Source of the DNA: Candidatus Aminicenantes bacterium UBA4820
GTDB taxonomy: Bacteria; Acidobacteriota; UBA4820
DNA length: 33,715 nt
Assembly: GCA_002402325.1 (NCBI GenBank)
Contig: DHFQ01000012.1
Location: 1-33,715, forward strand
Direction of reading: 5' to 3'
Of the stretch, positions 1-8,604 are shown one piece after another. The position numbers were made by a program, and so were the translations under genes. Under the pieces are notes generated by a model. The model worked only from the letters and a program-made list of their open reading frames with translations. It ran no database searches and had not been told where the DNA came from. Position 1 is the first letter of the stretch, and each line of letters begins with the position of its first letter.

Positions 1-53
1 CCCCTGTAAAATAAGGTATTAAATTTACCATATCATTGGATAACTAAAGGGAC

Positions 54-82
54 TTGACAAAATTATTATAAAGTTGTATATT
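54..82 (+). promoter_or_regulatory. groESL promoter (housekeeping sigma type)
   Basis: A perfect TTGACA -35 (54-59), a 17-nt spacer and a TATATT -10 (77-82) lie about 80 bp upstream of groES. The -10 overlaps the first bases of the CIRCE operator, so a bound repressor would block polymerase. The bases before position 54 show no gene or recognisable site. Confidence 0.85.
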
Positions 83-107
83 AGCACTCTGAAGGCGAGA
101 GTGCCAA
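81..107 (+). promoter_or_regulatory. CIRCE operator (HrcA binding site)
   Basis: The inverted repeat TTAGCACTC (81-89), a 9-nt spacer and GAGTGCCAA (99-107) match the CIRCE consensus TTAGCACTC-N9-GAGTGCTAA with one mismatch in the right arm. CIRCE is the operator of the heat-shock repressor HrcA, and its place between promoter and groES is canonical. This implies that hrcA exists elsewhere in the genome; it is not in this window. Confidence 0.93.
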
Positions 108-161
108 AACGCATTTAAGCCTTCAAATTTAAAGAAAAAAAATTGTATAAGGAGGCCAGAT

Positions 162-452
162 ATGAAAGTAAAACCAATTGGTGACAGAATCTTAATTAAA
201 AGAATGGAACCGAAAGAACAGCTCAAAGGAGGAATTATCATTCCTGATTCTGCAAAAGAAAAACCACTTGAAGGTAAAGTTGTTGCAGTTGGAGAAGGAA
301 GATATGACGAAAAGGGAAAACTTATTCCGATGTCGGTAAAAGAAGGACAAAAAGTTCTTATAGGGAAATATGCCGGGACGGAAATTAAGATTGACGATGT
401 TGAGCATGTGATTGTCAGGGAAGATGAAATCCTTGGCATAGTTGAAGAGTAA
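162..452 (+). CDS. groES: Co-chaperonin GroES (Cpn10)
   Basis: GroES is the heptameric lid that caps the GroEL cavity during ATP-driven folding of cytosolic proteins. The 96-residue length is standard for the family. The N-terminus (MKVKPIGDRILIKR) and the mobile-loop stretch (KEQLKGGIIIPDSAKEKP, about residues 19-36) are typical; the C-terminal half carries the usual VLIGKYAGTEI segment. A GGAGG site (151-155) stands 6 nt before the ATG. It is the first gene of a two-gene heat-shock operon under a promoter with a CIRCE operator, and groEL follows after 17 nt. Nothing unusual is seen. Confidence 0.98.
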   Translation: MKVKPIGDRILIKRMEPKEQLKGGIIIPDSAKEKPLEGKVVAVGEGRYDEKGKLIPMSVKEGQKVLIGKYAGTEIKIDDVEHVIVREDEILGIVEE

Positions 453-469
453 ATTTGAGGAGGTAAAAA

Positions 470-2086
470 ATGGCTAAGGAAATTATCTATTCTATGGAAT
501 CAAGGCAAAATCTTGTTGCAGGTGTAAATAAACTTGCAAATGCTGTGAAGGCAACATTAGGACCAAAAGGAAGAAATGTAATCATTGAAAAAAAGTTTGG
601 TGCTCCTCTTGTTACCAAAGATGGAGTTACGGTGGCTAAGGAGATTGAACTTAAAGATAAAAAAGAGAATGTTGGCGCCCAACTTCTTAAAGAGGTTGCC
701 TCAAAGACTTCTGATGTTGCGGGAGATGGAACCACCACTGCTACCGTTCTCGCTCAGGCAATGATCGTTGAAGGGATTAAAGCATTGGGAAGTGGCGTCA
801 ATGTTATGGATCTAAAAAAAGGAATAGACAAAGCGGTTGAAACTGTCGTAAAAGAGATAAAAGCAATGTCAAAACCTGTTGAAGGAAAAGCGGTTGAGCA
901 GGTTGCGACTGTTTCGGCAAACAACGATGAAGAAATTGGAAAACTTATCGCTGAAGCAATGGAAAAGGTTGGTAAAGATGGAGTTATAACCGTTGAAGAA
1001 TCAAAAACAATGGATACAACCCTTGAAGTTGTTGAAGGTATGCAGTTTGATAGAGGATACCTTTCGCCCTATTTTGTGACAGATGCAGAAAGGATGGAGG
1101 CTATTCTTGAAGATTGCTACATCCTCGCCCACGAAAAGAAAATATCTTCGATGAAAGACCTTCTTCCTGTTCTTGAACAAATTGCCAAAGCAGGAAAGCC
1201 GCTTCTTCTTATTGCTGAAGATGTTGAAGGTGAAGCACTTGCAACTCTGGTTGTCAACAAACTTAGAGGAACTTTGCAGGTTTGCGCTGTAAAGGCACCA
1301 GGTTTTGGTGATAGAAGAAAGAGAATGCTTGAAGATATTGCAATTTTGACCGGCGGAACCTGCATTACAGAAGATCTTGGATTGAAACTTGAAAATCTTG
1401 AAATTAAAGACCTCGGTAGAGCAAAGAAAATAGTCGTTGATAAAGACAACACGACAATCGTTGAAGGAGCGGGAAAAGCTGAAGCGATTGAAGGAAGGGT
1501 AAAGCAGATAAGAAAAGAAATTGAAGAGACAACTTCCGACTATGACAGAGAAAAACTTCAGGAAAGACTTGCAAAACTTGTTGGTGGTGTTGCTGTAATA
1601 AAAGTTGGTGCCGCAACTGAAGCAGAGCTCAAAGAAAAGAAAGCAAGAGTTGAAGACGCAGTCCACGCCACGAAAGCAGCGGTTGAAGAAGGTGTCGTAG
1701 CGGGTGGTGGAGTGCCATTTTTAAGAACAATTCCAGCCCTTGAAAAAATGGAAGGAAGCGAAGACTTTGTTGCTGGAGTTAAAATCGTTAAAAAGGCGCT
1801 TGAAGAGCCTTTGAGACAAATTGCAAACAATGCTGGAGTAGAAGGCTCAATAGTGGTTGAAAATGTAAAGAAAGAAAAGGGTTGTTACGGATTCAACGCA
1901 AGGACAGAAAAATACGAAGACCTTTACAAATCGGGAATTCTTGACCCCGCTAAGGTCGTAAGAACCGCACTTCAAAATGCGGCATCCGCAGCGGGAACTC
2001 TTTTAACAACTGAAGCGATGATATTTGAACTTCCAGAAGAGAAAAAGGATCTTCCAATGCCGAGAGGCGGTGAAGATATGTATTGA
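470..2086 (+). CDS. groEL: Chaperonin GroEL (Hsp60)
   Basis: GroEL forms the double-ring ATP-dependent folding chamber in the cytosol. The 538 residues cover the whole family: the ATP-binding motifs TLGPKGRNV (about 30) and VAGDGTTTATVLA (about 84-96), the apical domain, and the equatorial return with VVAGGGVPFLRTIPALE. A GGAGG site at 459-463 precedes the ATG by 6 nt. The C-terminus ends PMPRGGEDMY, so the flexible GGM-repeat tail found in many bacterial GroELs is missing or reduced to this short stub. It is co-transcribed with groES and ends at a strong terminator 20 nt downstream. Confidence 0.98.
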   Translation: MAKEIIYSMESRQNLVAGVNKLANAVKATLGPKGRNVIIEKKFGAPLVTKDGVTVAKEIELKDKKENVGAQLLKEVASKTSDVAGDGTTTATVLAQAMIVEGIKALGSGVNVMDLKKGIDKAVETVVKEIKAMSKPVEGKAVEQVATVSANNDEEIGKLIAEAMEKVGKDGVITVEESKTMDTTLEVVEGMQFDRGYLSPYFVTDAERMEAILEDCYILAHEKKISSMKDLLPVLEQIAKAGKPLLLIAEDVEGEALATLVVNKLRGTLQVCAVKAPGFGDRRKRMLEDIAILTGGTCITEDLGLKLENLEIKDLGRAKKIVVDKDNTTIVEGAGKAEAIEGRVKQIRKEIEETTSDYDREKLQERLAKLVGGVAVIKVGAATEAELKEKKARVEDAVHATKAAVEEGVVAGGGVPFLRTIPALEKMEGSEDFVAGVKIVKKALEEPLRQIANNAGVEGSIVVENVKKEKGCYGFNARTEKYEDLYKSGILDPAKVVRTALQNAASAAGTLLTTEAMIFELPEEKKDLPMPRGGEDMY

Positions 2087-2106
2087 TTGAAAGAAGTTCA
2101 AAGAAT

Positions 2107-2138
2107 AAAAAAGGGGCGGAGATTCCGCCCCTTTTTTT
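2107..2138. terminator. Bidirectional intrinsic terminator after groEL
   Basis: An 8-bp perfect stem (GGGGCGGA 2113-2120 / TCCGCCCC 2124-2131) with a 3-nt loop is flanked by a run of A on the left and seven T on the right (2132-2138). It can therefore stop transcription from both sides. The T run touches the TAA stop codon of the convergent minus-strand gene (2137-2139), so one hairpin serves both groEL and the large secreted-protein gene. Confidence 0.93.
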
Positions 2139-5100
2139 AATATTTCCAGCTTACCGTCGTTTCTCCTCCGTCGGGATTTGTAAATGTAAATGTTGTATCA
2201 ACTCCTTTTGGAACAAGGGCTTTCAGGGAAGAGCCTCCCTTTATTTTAATGTTTGAAGTTGATTTCCATTTTACATTAGTCCATGGTGTTCCATTTATTT
2301 TGACCTGTATCCCCTGTTGCAAATTGCTTCCTGAAACATTTATCCTGAAGGGGCTTCCCAGTTTTGTCATTGAGTTTATTTGAGGTGGGGGAAGGTTCGC
2401 AAGTTTAATTGAGTTTGATTCAAGACTGTAATTTCCTTCTTTATCAAAAGCAATTACAGCAAATCTGTAAGTTTGATCCAGTTTTAATTCAGAAACGGTG
2501 ATTGTATCTGGTAAAACTGCACTTAACCTGAATTTGTAGCCATAAACATCGGGTTCATCAGTGTAAAGAACCATATAACCCGCTACATTTTCAGATGTAG
2601 ATTGAGTCCAGTTTAAAGTCGCACTTTCTCCTGCTCTTACCCCTGTAAGATTTGTGGGAGGTGTAACTAAATTTTTGTTAACAGCAAGTTGATTTTGATA
2701 GTAGAAAGATTCATCAGGATTTTTGCCATCATCTGCCTTCACAAAAATTAGGTAGTTGCCTGATTCAATGTTTGATGTATCGAAGTCCACAGAGAAATTT
2801 CCATCGCTTGATGTCAAATTGTCTTCAATCAAAAGACCATTTCCACGATCAGGAGAATCTGTATAATAAACACTTACTTTTGTATCCTCACTTGCTGGTG
2901 CAACACTAAAGTTTATTAAATATCCCGTTGAATTTGGTGTAACACTTTCAAAGGCAACTTGAGGTTTTGGCTGAATTCCCAGAGCAAAGAGGTCTCCATC
3001 ACCCTGATTTAAGTTACTCATTCCAAATGTCCAGTTGCCTGCAGAAGTTGGAGAAATTTCAAAGAATGTGCAGTTGTTATCGGAGGATTCGTAATAGATT
3101 GTACCCGGATAGGAGGAGTAGTTATCTTTTGTCAACCTTTCTCCTGTAGGTGTAACAAGATAAATTTCTGGAAGGGTTGAAACGCCAACTGCAGAGAAGA
3201 CAACAGATTCCTGTTGAGAAGGCACTGTGATTGTTTTTTCATATCCTGATGGAGAAACAGCCCTCTCTTCTCTTAACCAGATCTCTATCATATTTGTATA
3301 GTTTTCGCCAATTGCAAAACTCATTTCGCCGTTTATGAAACTCAGTTTTACTGCAAAACTCCTTTTTTCTAATAAAGTTGCCATTCCCTTTAATGTTCCA
3401 CCCCATTCGCCCTCTTCCACCCTACCGACTGTAACCTCTGTTCCAAAACTACCAATTGAATAAGGTAATTCGGCAGGCCTGATAGCCAATTCAACTAAAG
3501 CCTTTATTGAATGGCACAAAAAATTAAGTCTGTCGCAGTGCCAATCTGGAATCTGGAGTGCTCCAGATGCTTCACCAGAAATCTTAAGGTTGGATATATC
3601 AAGCGTAATTGAAATATGGGCTTGATATAAATCTGCAATGTTCGTATCAGCATAGACTTTTACATAGGGAAGATAAAATTTTCCATCTTCTATATGAGCA
3701 GAGGTTATTGATCCACCAAAACTTGAAAGAGGATAACCCAAAAATGTAAGAGTTCCACCCTTAATTTCAAGAGTGTAGGGTGCATGGTAGCCCGTTCCAA
3801 CATCTTCTAACCCTACAATTTCAGAAGGAACGCCATCTATTGCAAAATCTCCTCCAAGAAAAATATAAAAATGCCTTACATCGCATATATTGTCAATTTC
3901 AAGAGTCAAGCCCTCCAACGATATTCCAGAGGGACCTAAAGGTATCCCTGTAGGAAGTCCATACGACATTGAATAACCATTTAGCCCTGCAAAATCGCCT
4001 ATGCAGTTAGCCATAAATTCAACTGAAGCCTCTATGGATGCGACATCAAGAAAAGGAAAACCAATTGACCCTGCACCTGTTAGTGATTGTTCATCTGGAT
4101 CATAAGTAAGGCTAAAACTTGCAATTGAAAGGGATGGTGTAAGATCTCCCCTAATTACTTCCATAGACAAAAGATTTTTATCCCCGTCTGGAATTAAAAG
4201 AATTTCTGCCTGAACCCTTGCGATAGTAAATCCAGAGCCACCAAGATTTATGAAAGGGTTGAAGATTACACCATTATCGTCAAATTTTATATCACTTCCC
4301 GCTATTTCAAGAGGAAGGTTAACAAGATTCAAACTATACATATTTGGACCTTCCGTTTGCTTTAATCCATCGCCATTTTCATTGAGACAAAATCTAACCG
4401 GACCCTTTATTACAGTTTCATCAGCACCGTGAACATTGGGAACATAGATATCTCCGGGTGTATAGACACTTCTATTTGAGCCCAAATCAATCTCAACATA
4501 GTCTCTGAAAAAAAGTTTGCCGTTTGCAGAGACATTGCCGGATAATGTGTAGATAGAGTTGTCATATTCCATAGAATTAGCGCAAAACTCTATATTATAT
4601 CCAAATGAGATACAGGGTCTTTCTGATAGAATTTTAATTGTTCCCGTTTGTATGCAAGATATTGAATCTGCTTTAGCAGTCATTTTCCAGTTGAAAGTTC
4701 CCGCCTCACTGTAGGTATGCAATGGATTTTGTGATGTTGAGGTTTGCCCGTCACCAAAATCCCATAAGTAGGTTACAGAAGAGGTGCAATCCTGTGGGGT
4801 TGCAGTGGCTGTAAATTGGATAGCGATGTCCTTTACCCCTGATGTTGGTGAAGACGCACTGCAGCTTAATCTGCAGTTTGAATTTGTTATTGTGATTGTT
4901 CCACTTTTTATGCAGGGAGAAACTTCGCTTCCAGAGACGGTTAACTTCCAGACATAACTTCCTTCATTTGTGTATGTGTGTGTTGTATTTTGAGTCGTGG
5001 AGTGAGATGTTCCATCACCAAAATCCCAATCGTAAGAAGGTATTACACAATTTTGAGGATCAGTAGTTACCGAAGAGGTAAAATTCACATTTTCATTCGG

Positions 5101-7185
5101 TTTTGCATAATCGGTTGCATAAGCGCTACAACTGATTGAACAACCTACAAGAGAAGAGATCGCGAATTTTGCAAGATAAATATCATAAAGGGCATATTGG
5201 CCGTTTAAAGTTGAATCAAAACCATTTATTGCAGGTATATCATTTGAACAGGTTTTTCCTCCAAGTATAATTGAGTCAATGCTGTCAAAAACGACAGAAT
5301 AGGCTTTTTCGGAATATCGTCCCCCTAAAAAAGAACCTTCAAGCAAATCTGAACCATCCGATTTTAAAATGGCAAAGTAGATATCGATAGCATCTTGAGT
5401 GGCATCGTAAGCATTTTTAAGAGGCATATCAGATGACCGAGTTGTCCCACAGAGGATGACATTATCTTCACTATCCAGATCACAGGAGTATAGGTAATCA
5501 TCGTCTGAACCACCTGCTAAGTATGTTCCCCAGATCAGGGATGAACCGTCCGAAGATAACTTCGCTACATAACCATCTCTATTATTTTCTTTATGCGTCA
5601 TCTGAAAGCCATTTTTGACGGGGATATCAGTTGATCTGGTTGTACCAGTAACAACTACATTTCCTTCATAGTCAAGGTCTATTTCTCCTATTGTGTCCTC
5701 CTCTGAACCACCTAAGTATGTCCCCCAAAGGAGATTGCTTCCATCGGAAGAAAGTTTTGCTATGTAAATATCCCTTCTATAGCCAGATTGATTATTAAGT
5801 GAAGTGTCATATCCGTTTGGAGTGGGAATATTTGAAGACATTGTAGAAGTCCCAACAATAATATTTCCATCATTAGAAAATTTAAGATCAATGTAAGGTC
5901 CTCTGTAGGAACTAATATCATAGTCATTAGGGGTATCGCCGTTTGAACCACCAAGGTATGTTCCCCACAGTAGACTATTTCCTTGAGAGGAGAGTTTTCC
6001 AATGTATAAATCAGAATCACCCCCGTTAAAAGTTTGGTCATAACCACCTGGACAGGGAGCGTTAGAATTCTCTGCTCTCGCTACAAAAACAACATTGTTT
6101 GATGAATCCAATATCAATTTTCCACATTTCCCTTTTGCAATGAATGTCCCCCATAAAAGAGAGGATCCAGAAGGTGAAAGTTTTGCAAGATACATAGCGA
6201 CTGCACAATCTTGAGGCAGGGAAGTCAAATAACCGTTTGGCGTAGGCATGTTTTTTGTTCCCCTCCCACCTACTATAACATTGCCTTCTGAATCTACGGC
6301 AATGGAGCAAGCCACATCCGTAGTATCTCCCCCAATGTAGGTTCCCCATAAAAGTTGATTACCCGTTGAAGATAATTTTGCAACATACATATCTGACCAG
6401 GGGGAAGAGTTTTGGCTTTGATCGTATCCATTTGGAGTGGGAATGTCAACAGATTCCGAGCTTCCGGCGATATAAACATTTTTTGAATGATCCAAAACCA
6501 CCTGAAAGGCGCAATCTTCGCCGCTACCGCCAAGATATGTTGACCAGACCAGACTTTGAGATTCGGTTCTTTGATTTATGACCTTTTCTTTGAAAAAATT
6601 TAAAGAGAAAAGAGAGTCTTGTATCTTCACGAATAAAGAGCCATCTTTAATTTCACAGGGGATGTTTGATTTTACCTTAATTAAATTTTTTAATTGATCT
6701 CCATCTATTCCGCTTATAAAGGGCTTAAGACTCCTTGATGAAGAAATAACAAGGCTATTTCCCTTATAAAAGTTCTCTATCACAACTGAATCATACAAAG
6801 GGATTTCTGTGTGCCAATTGGAAGGATCATTACCTATAAAATAGTTTAATTTTGAAATTGGTTCACCAAAGCCACCAATTTTCTCTTTGAAATTTTGAGG
6901 AAATTCAAGGTAGATGTTTTTAATTGAAAAAGTTTTTTCATTTTCTTCAACCTTTATCTGAAAAACAATGTCGTTTTCTCTAATTGAGAGCCTTCCCCAG
7001 ATGTTATCAGAATAAAAGAGAAGAGATTGATCCTCCTGCCCTGTGTTTTTAACAAAGGGCGAAATTTCACCCAGATCTACCATCTCAGATTTAAAATCAT
7101 TTTGCCATGCAAAAATAGGATTGAAAAAACCACCACCCACAAAAAATAACGCTAAAACCACCGCCACAAAAATCACTTTTTTCAT
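2137..7185 (-). CDS. Large secreted SBBP beta-propeller / PKD / Fn3-like multidomain protein
   Basis: This 1682-residue exported protein starts with a signal peptide (MKKVIFVAVVLALFF..., likely cleaved after IFA at about 26). Residues 27-211 resemble the domain that usually precedes SBBP repeats (KNTGQ...LLFYSDNIWG). About 213-675 hold seven SBBP repeats, each opening with W-G-T-Y-L-G-G or a variant and ending VAKLSS-G-LL; seven repeats suggest a seven-bladed propeller. Two PKD domains follow (about 677-765 and 766-852, both with WDFGDG). Residues 853-1330 are a beta-rich, glycine-rich region I do not recognise; then a beta-sandwich-like part, an Fn3-like domain (about 1508-1597) and an IPT/TIG-like end. 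The architecture suggests a cell-surface or extracellular adhesion or binding role; no catalytic motif is visible. GGGGG precedes the ATG. It is transcribed alone. Confidence 0.85.
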   Translation of the reverse strand: MKKVIFVAVVLALFFVGGGFFNPIFAWQNDFKSEMVDLGEISPFVKNTGQEDQSLLFYSDNIWGRLSIRENDIVFQIKVEENEKTFSIKNIYLEFPQNFKEKIGGFGEPISKLNYFIGNDPSNWHTEIPLYDSVVIENFYKGNSLVISSSRSLKPFISGIDGDQLKNLIKVKSNIPCEIKDGSLFVKIQDSLFSLNFFKEKVINQRTESQSLVWSTYLGGSGEDCAFQVVLDHSKNVYIAGSSESVDIPTPNGYDQSQNSSPWSDMYVAKLSSTGNQLLWGTYIGGDTTDVACSIAVDSEGNVIVGGRGTKNMPTPNGYLTSLPQDCAVAMYLAKLSPSGSSLLWGTFIAKGKCGKLILDSSNNVVFVARAENSNAPCPGGYDQTFNGGDSDLYIGKLSSQGNSLLWGTYLGGSNGDTPNDYDISSYRGPYIDLKFSNDGNIIVGTSTMSSNIPTPNGYDTSLNNQSGYRRDIYIAKLSSDGSNLLWGTYLGGSEEDTIGEIDLDYEGNVVVTGTTRSTDIPVKNGFQMTHKENNRDGYVAKLSSDGSSLIWGTYLAGGSDDDYLYSCDLDSEDNVILCGTTRSSDMPLKNAYDATQDAIDIYFAILKSDGSDLLEGSFLGGRYSEKAYSVVFDSIDSIILGGKTCSNDIPAINGFDSTLNGQYALYDIYLAKFAISSLVGCSISCSAYATDYAKPNENVNFTSSVTTDPQNCVIPSYDWDFGDGTSHSTTQNTTHTYTNEGSYVWKLTVSGSEVSPCIKSGTITITNSNCRLSCSASSPTSGVKDIAIQFTATATPQDCTSSVTYLWDFGDGQTSTSQNPLHTYSEAGTFNWKMTAKADSISCIQTGTIKILSERPCISFGYNIEFCANSMEYDNSIYTLSGNVSANGKLFFRDYVEIDLGSNRSVYTPGDIYVPNVHGADETVIKGPVRFCLNENGDGLKQTEGPNMYSLNLVNLPLEIAGSDIKFDDNGVIFNPFINLGGSGFTIARVQAEILLIPDGDKNLLSMEVIRGDLTPSLSIASFSLTYDPDEQSLTGAGSIGFPFLDVASIEASVEFMANCIGDFAGLNGYSMSYGLPTGIPLGPSGISLEGLTLEIDNICDVRHFYIFLGGDFAIDGVPSEIVGLEDVGTGYHAPYTLEIKGGTLTFLGYPLSSFGGSITSAHIEDGKFYLPYVKVYADTNIADLYQAHISITLDISNLKISGEASGALQIPDWHCDRLNFLCHSIKALVELAIRPAELPYSIGSFGTEVTVGRVEEGEWGGTLKGMATLLEKRSFAVKLSFINGEMSFAIGENYTNMIEIWLREERAVSPSGYEKTITVPSQQESVVFSAVGVSTLPEIYLVTPTGERLTKDNYSSYPGTIYYESSDNNCTFFEISPTSAGNWTFGMSNLNQGDGDLFALGIQPKPQVAFESVTPNSTGYLINFSVAPASEDTKVSVYYTDSPDRGNGLLIEDNLTSSDGNFSVDFDTSNIESGNYLIFVKADDGKNPDESFYYQNQLAVNKNLVTPPTNLTGVRAGESATLNWTQSTSENVAGYMVLYTDEPDVYGYKFRLSAVLPDTITVSELKLDQTYRFAVIAFDKEGNYSLESNSIKLANLPPPQINSMTKLGSPFRINVSGSNLQQGIQVKINGTPWTNVKWKSTSNIKIKGGSSLKALVPKGVDTTFTFTNPDGGETTVSWKY

Positions 7186-7226
7186 CTGCTACCCCCTTTC
7201 TCTGTCAATAACTAATCAAAGACTAT

Positions 7227-7256
7227 TTTATACTACGAAATACAACCGCTTGTCAA
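7227..7256 (-). promoter_or_regulatory. Promoter of the large secreted-protein gene
   Basis: On the minus strand TTGACA (complement of 7251-7256), an 18-nt spacer and TATAAA (complement of 7227-7232) lie about 42 bp before the start codon at 7185. The -35 overlaps the -35 of the divergent promoter almost exactly. Confidence 0.65.
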
Positions 7257-7279
7257 GTAGTGTCCTATTATGGTATAAT
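7250..7279 (+). promoter_or_regulatory. Promoter of the 7311 substrate-binding-protein operon
   Basis: TTGTCA (7250-7255), an 18-nt spacer and a perfect TATAAT (7274-7279) with an extended -10 TGG (7271-7273) lie about 30 bp before the gene. The extended -10 compensates for a one-base deviation in the -35. Confidence 0.7.
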
Positions 7280-7310
7280 AAAACTTAAAATTGGTTAGAA
7301 GGTGTAAGTG

Positions 7311-8207
7311 ATGAATAAAAAATCAGATTGTTTTTTGTTTTTTGTAAAAATGACTTTCTTTGTTTTATTGCTTTTTCCACCATTTTCCTTTTTTTCTCAA
7401 GAAAGTGTAATAATTTATCAGAAAGGAACTCCTCTGTATGAAGATGTCGCAAATGGGTTGTCGTCAAAAGTTACTGTAAAAACTTCAATTCCTGTTGAAA
7501 AAGACAAGGAAGAGGATGCCTTGATACAACTTATGCCTCAAAAGGATTCTCTTGTTTGCGCAATTGGTCCCAAATCTGTTACATCAGCATTTCAAAGCCA
7601 GTGTTCAAATATGGTTGCGGTTGGCATCCCAAATCCTCTTTCAAAAATTTACTCCCAAAGCAAAGGTGTCTCTTTTGTCTCAATGTATCCTGATGTAAAG
7701 GCTATTCTGGATTATTTCTCAAAGACAAATTCCGCAAAAAGTTTTGGTATTATTTACACAAACAGCGTAAATCAAGAGATGGGGGACTATTTTAAAAGAG
7801 AGATAGAATCATCGGGTTTCAAATGTAAGGTGTTGGGAGTTGACAAAGCACAGGATCTTGTTTCCCCATTTCCTTTTTTCCTGGGGCAGGTTGATGTGGC
7901 ATTTCTTCTCATTGACCCGCTTGCATACAACAACGATGCAGTAAAATTTATGGTTACAAAGGCGATTGAAAAAAAGAAAATTATTTGCGCATTCTCAGAG
8001 CAGATCCCCTCTAATGGGATTCCTATGGCTCTTTTTGTCCCCGCAAGTGCGCTAGTCGATATTACCGCAAAGGCTTTAAAAGAAGCGAAACCGGGAACAT
8101 CTTTTCCACCATATTTTTCTACTTCTTTTAGTATAAGTATAAATGAACAGGCAATGAAAGCGATTGGTGCCTTGTATGACGATAAAAAAGTCAAGACAAA
8201 ATATTAA
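7311..8207 (+). CDS. ABC transporter substrate-binding protein, TrpX/ABC_sub_bind-like
   Basis: The protein (298 residues from ATG 7311) starts with a charged N-terminus and a hydrophobic stretch (MTFFVLLLFPPFSFF), a signal peptide for export. The body resembles the ABC_sub_bind family: an early domain ending VAVGIPNPLSKIY, then VSMYPDVKAILDYFSK, FGIIYTNSVN and a second lobe with VDVAFLLIDPLAYN. Such proteins bind a small ligand outside the membrane and deliver it to a permease. No permease or ATPase gene is nearby, so the ligand and even transport itself are uncertain. A GTG at 7308 could also start the frame, but the AGAAGGTG site (7297-7304) is better spaced for ATG 7311. The downstream lipoprotein gene overlaps its 3' end by 32 nt. 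Confidence 0.7.
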   Translation: MNKKSDCFLFFVKMTFFVLLLFPPFSFFSQESVIIYQKGTPLYEDVANGLSSKVTVKTSIPVEKDKEEDALIQLMPQKDSLVCAIGPKSVTSAFQSQCSNMVAVGIPNPLSKIYSQSKGVSFVSMYPDVKAILDYFSKTNSAKSFGIIYTNSVNQEMGDYFKREIESSGFKCKVLGVDKAQDLVSPFPFFLGQVDVAFLLIDPLAYNNDAVKFMVTKAIEKKKIICAFSEQIPSNGIPMALFVPASALVDITAKALKEAKPGTSFPPYFSTSFSISINEQAMKAIGALYDDKKVKTKY

Positions 8208-8541
8208 AAAATTCTCACTTCTTTTAATCTCTATTGGAACAATTTTTTTGTTCTTGTCTTCCTGTAAATATTTTGTGACACCAATCTCTGATATTGTTGC
8301 CAAACCAGAACAATTCGAAAATCGCACAGTCATTATAAGAGGGAGGGTTATCTCATCGCAGAAATTGTCTTCTTCAAGTAAAGAGGGTTCTTTCATCATT
8401 GATGATGGGACTGAAAAAATAAAAGTAATTACGACTAAAGACCTTCCTGCAACAGGGAAAAAGATTTTTGTGAGGGGAAAAGTTAGAAGCAACTTTGTCC
8501 TTTTTGGAAAACACTTCGGAGTTGTAATTAAAGTTAATTAA
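8176..8541 (+). CDS. Small OB-fold lipoprotein
   Basis: From ATG 8176 the protein has 121 residues. A basic N-terminus and a hydrophobic run end in the lipobox LSSC (Cys30), so it is predicted to be lipid-anchored outside the cytoplasmic membrane. The mature part reads as a five-stranded OB-fold: RTVIIRGRVISSQKL, GSFIIDDGTEKIKVI, KKIFVRGKVRS and FGVVIKVN, similar to small nucleic-acid or ligand-binding OB proteins. The frame is open up to a TTG at 8164, but the lipoprotein signal fits ATG 8176 best. The start lies inside the upstream gene, which suggests translational coupling. The function is unknown; I only infer fold and location. Confidence 0.72.
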   Translation: MTIKKSRQNIKKFSLLLISIGTIFLFLSSCKYFVTPISDIVAKPEQFENRTVIIRGRVISSQKLSSSSKEGSFIIDDGTEKIKVITTKDLPATGKKIFVRGKVRSNFVLFGKHFGVVIKVN

Positions 8542-8604
8542 AGAGAATTTTTCTGCTTTGTTTTGCTTTAACTAAAAATCCTTTTAAAAAAATGAGGGTT
8601 ACGT

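Noticed and set aside
1001..1666. A 221-residue open frame antisense to groEL
   Set aside because: It is a low-complexity shadow of the strongly conserved groEL frame, with no start signal and Phe/Cys-rich composition.
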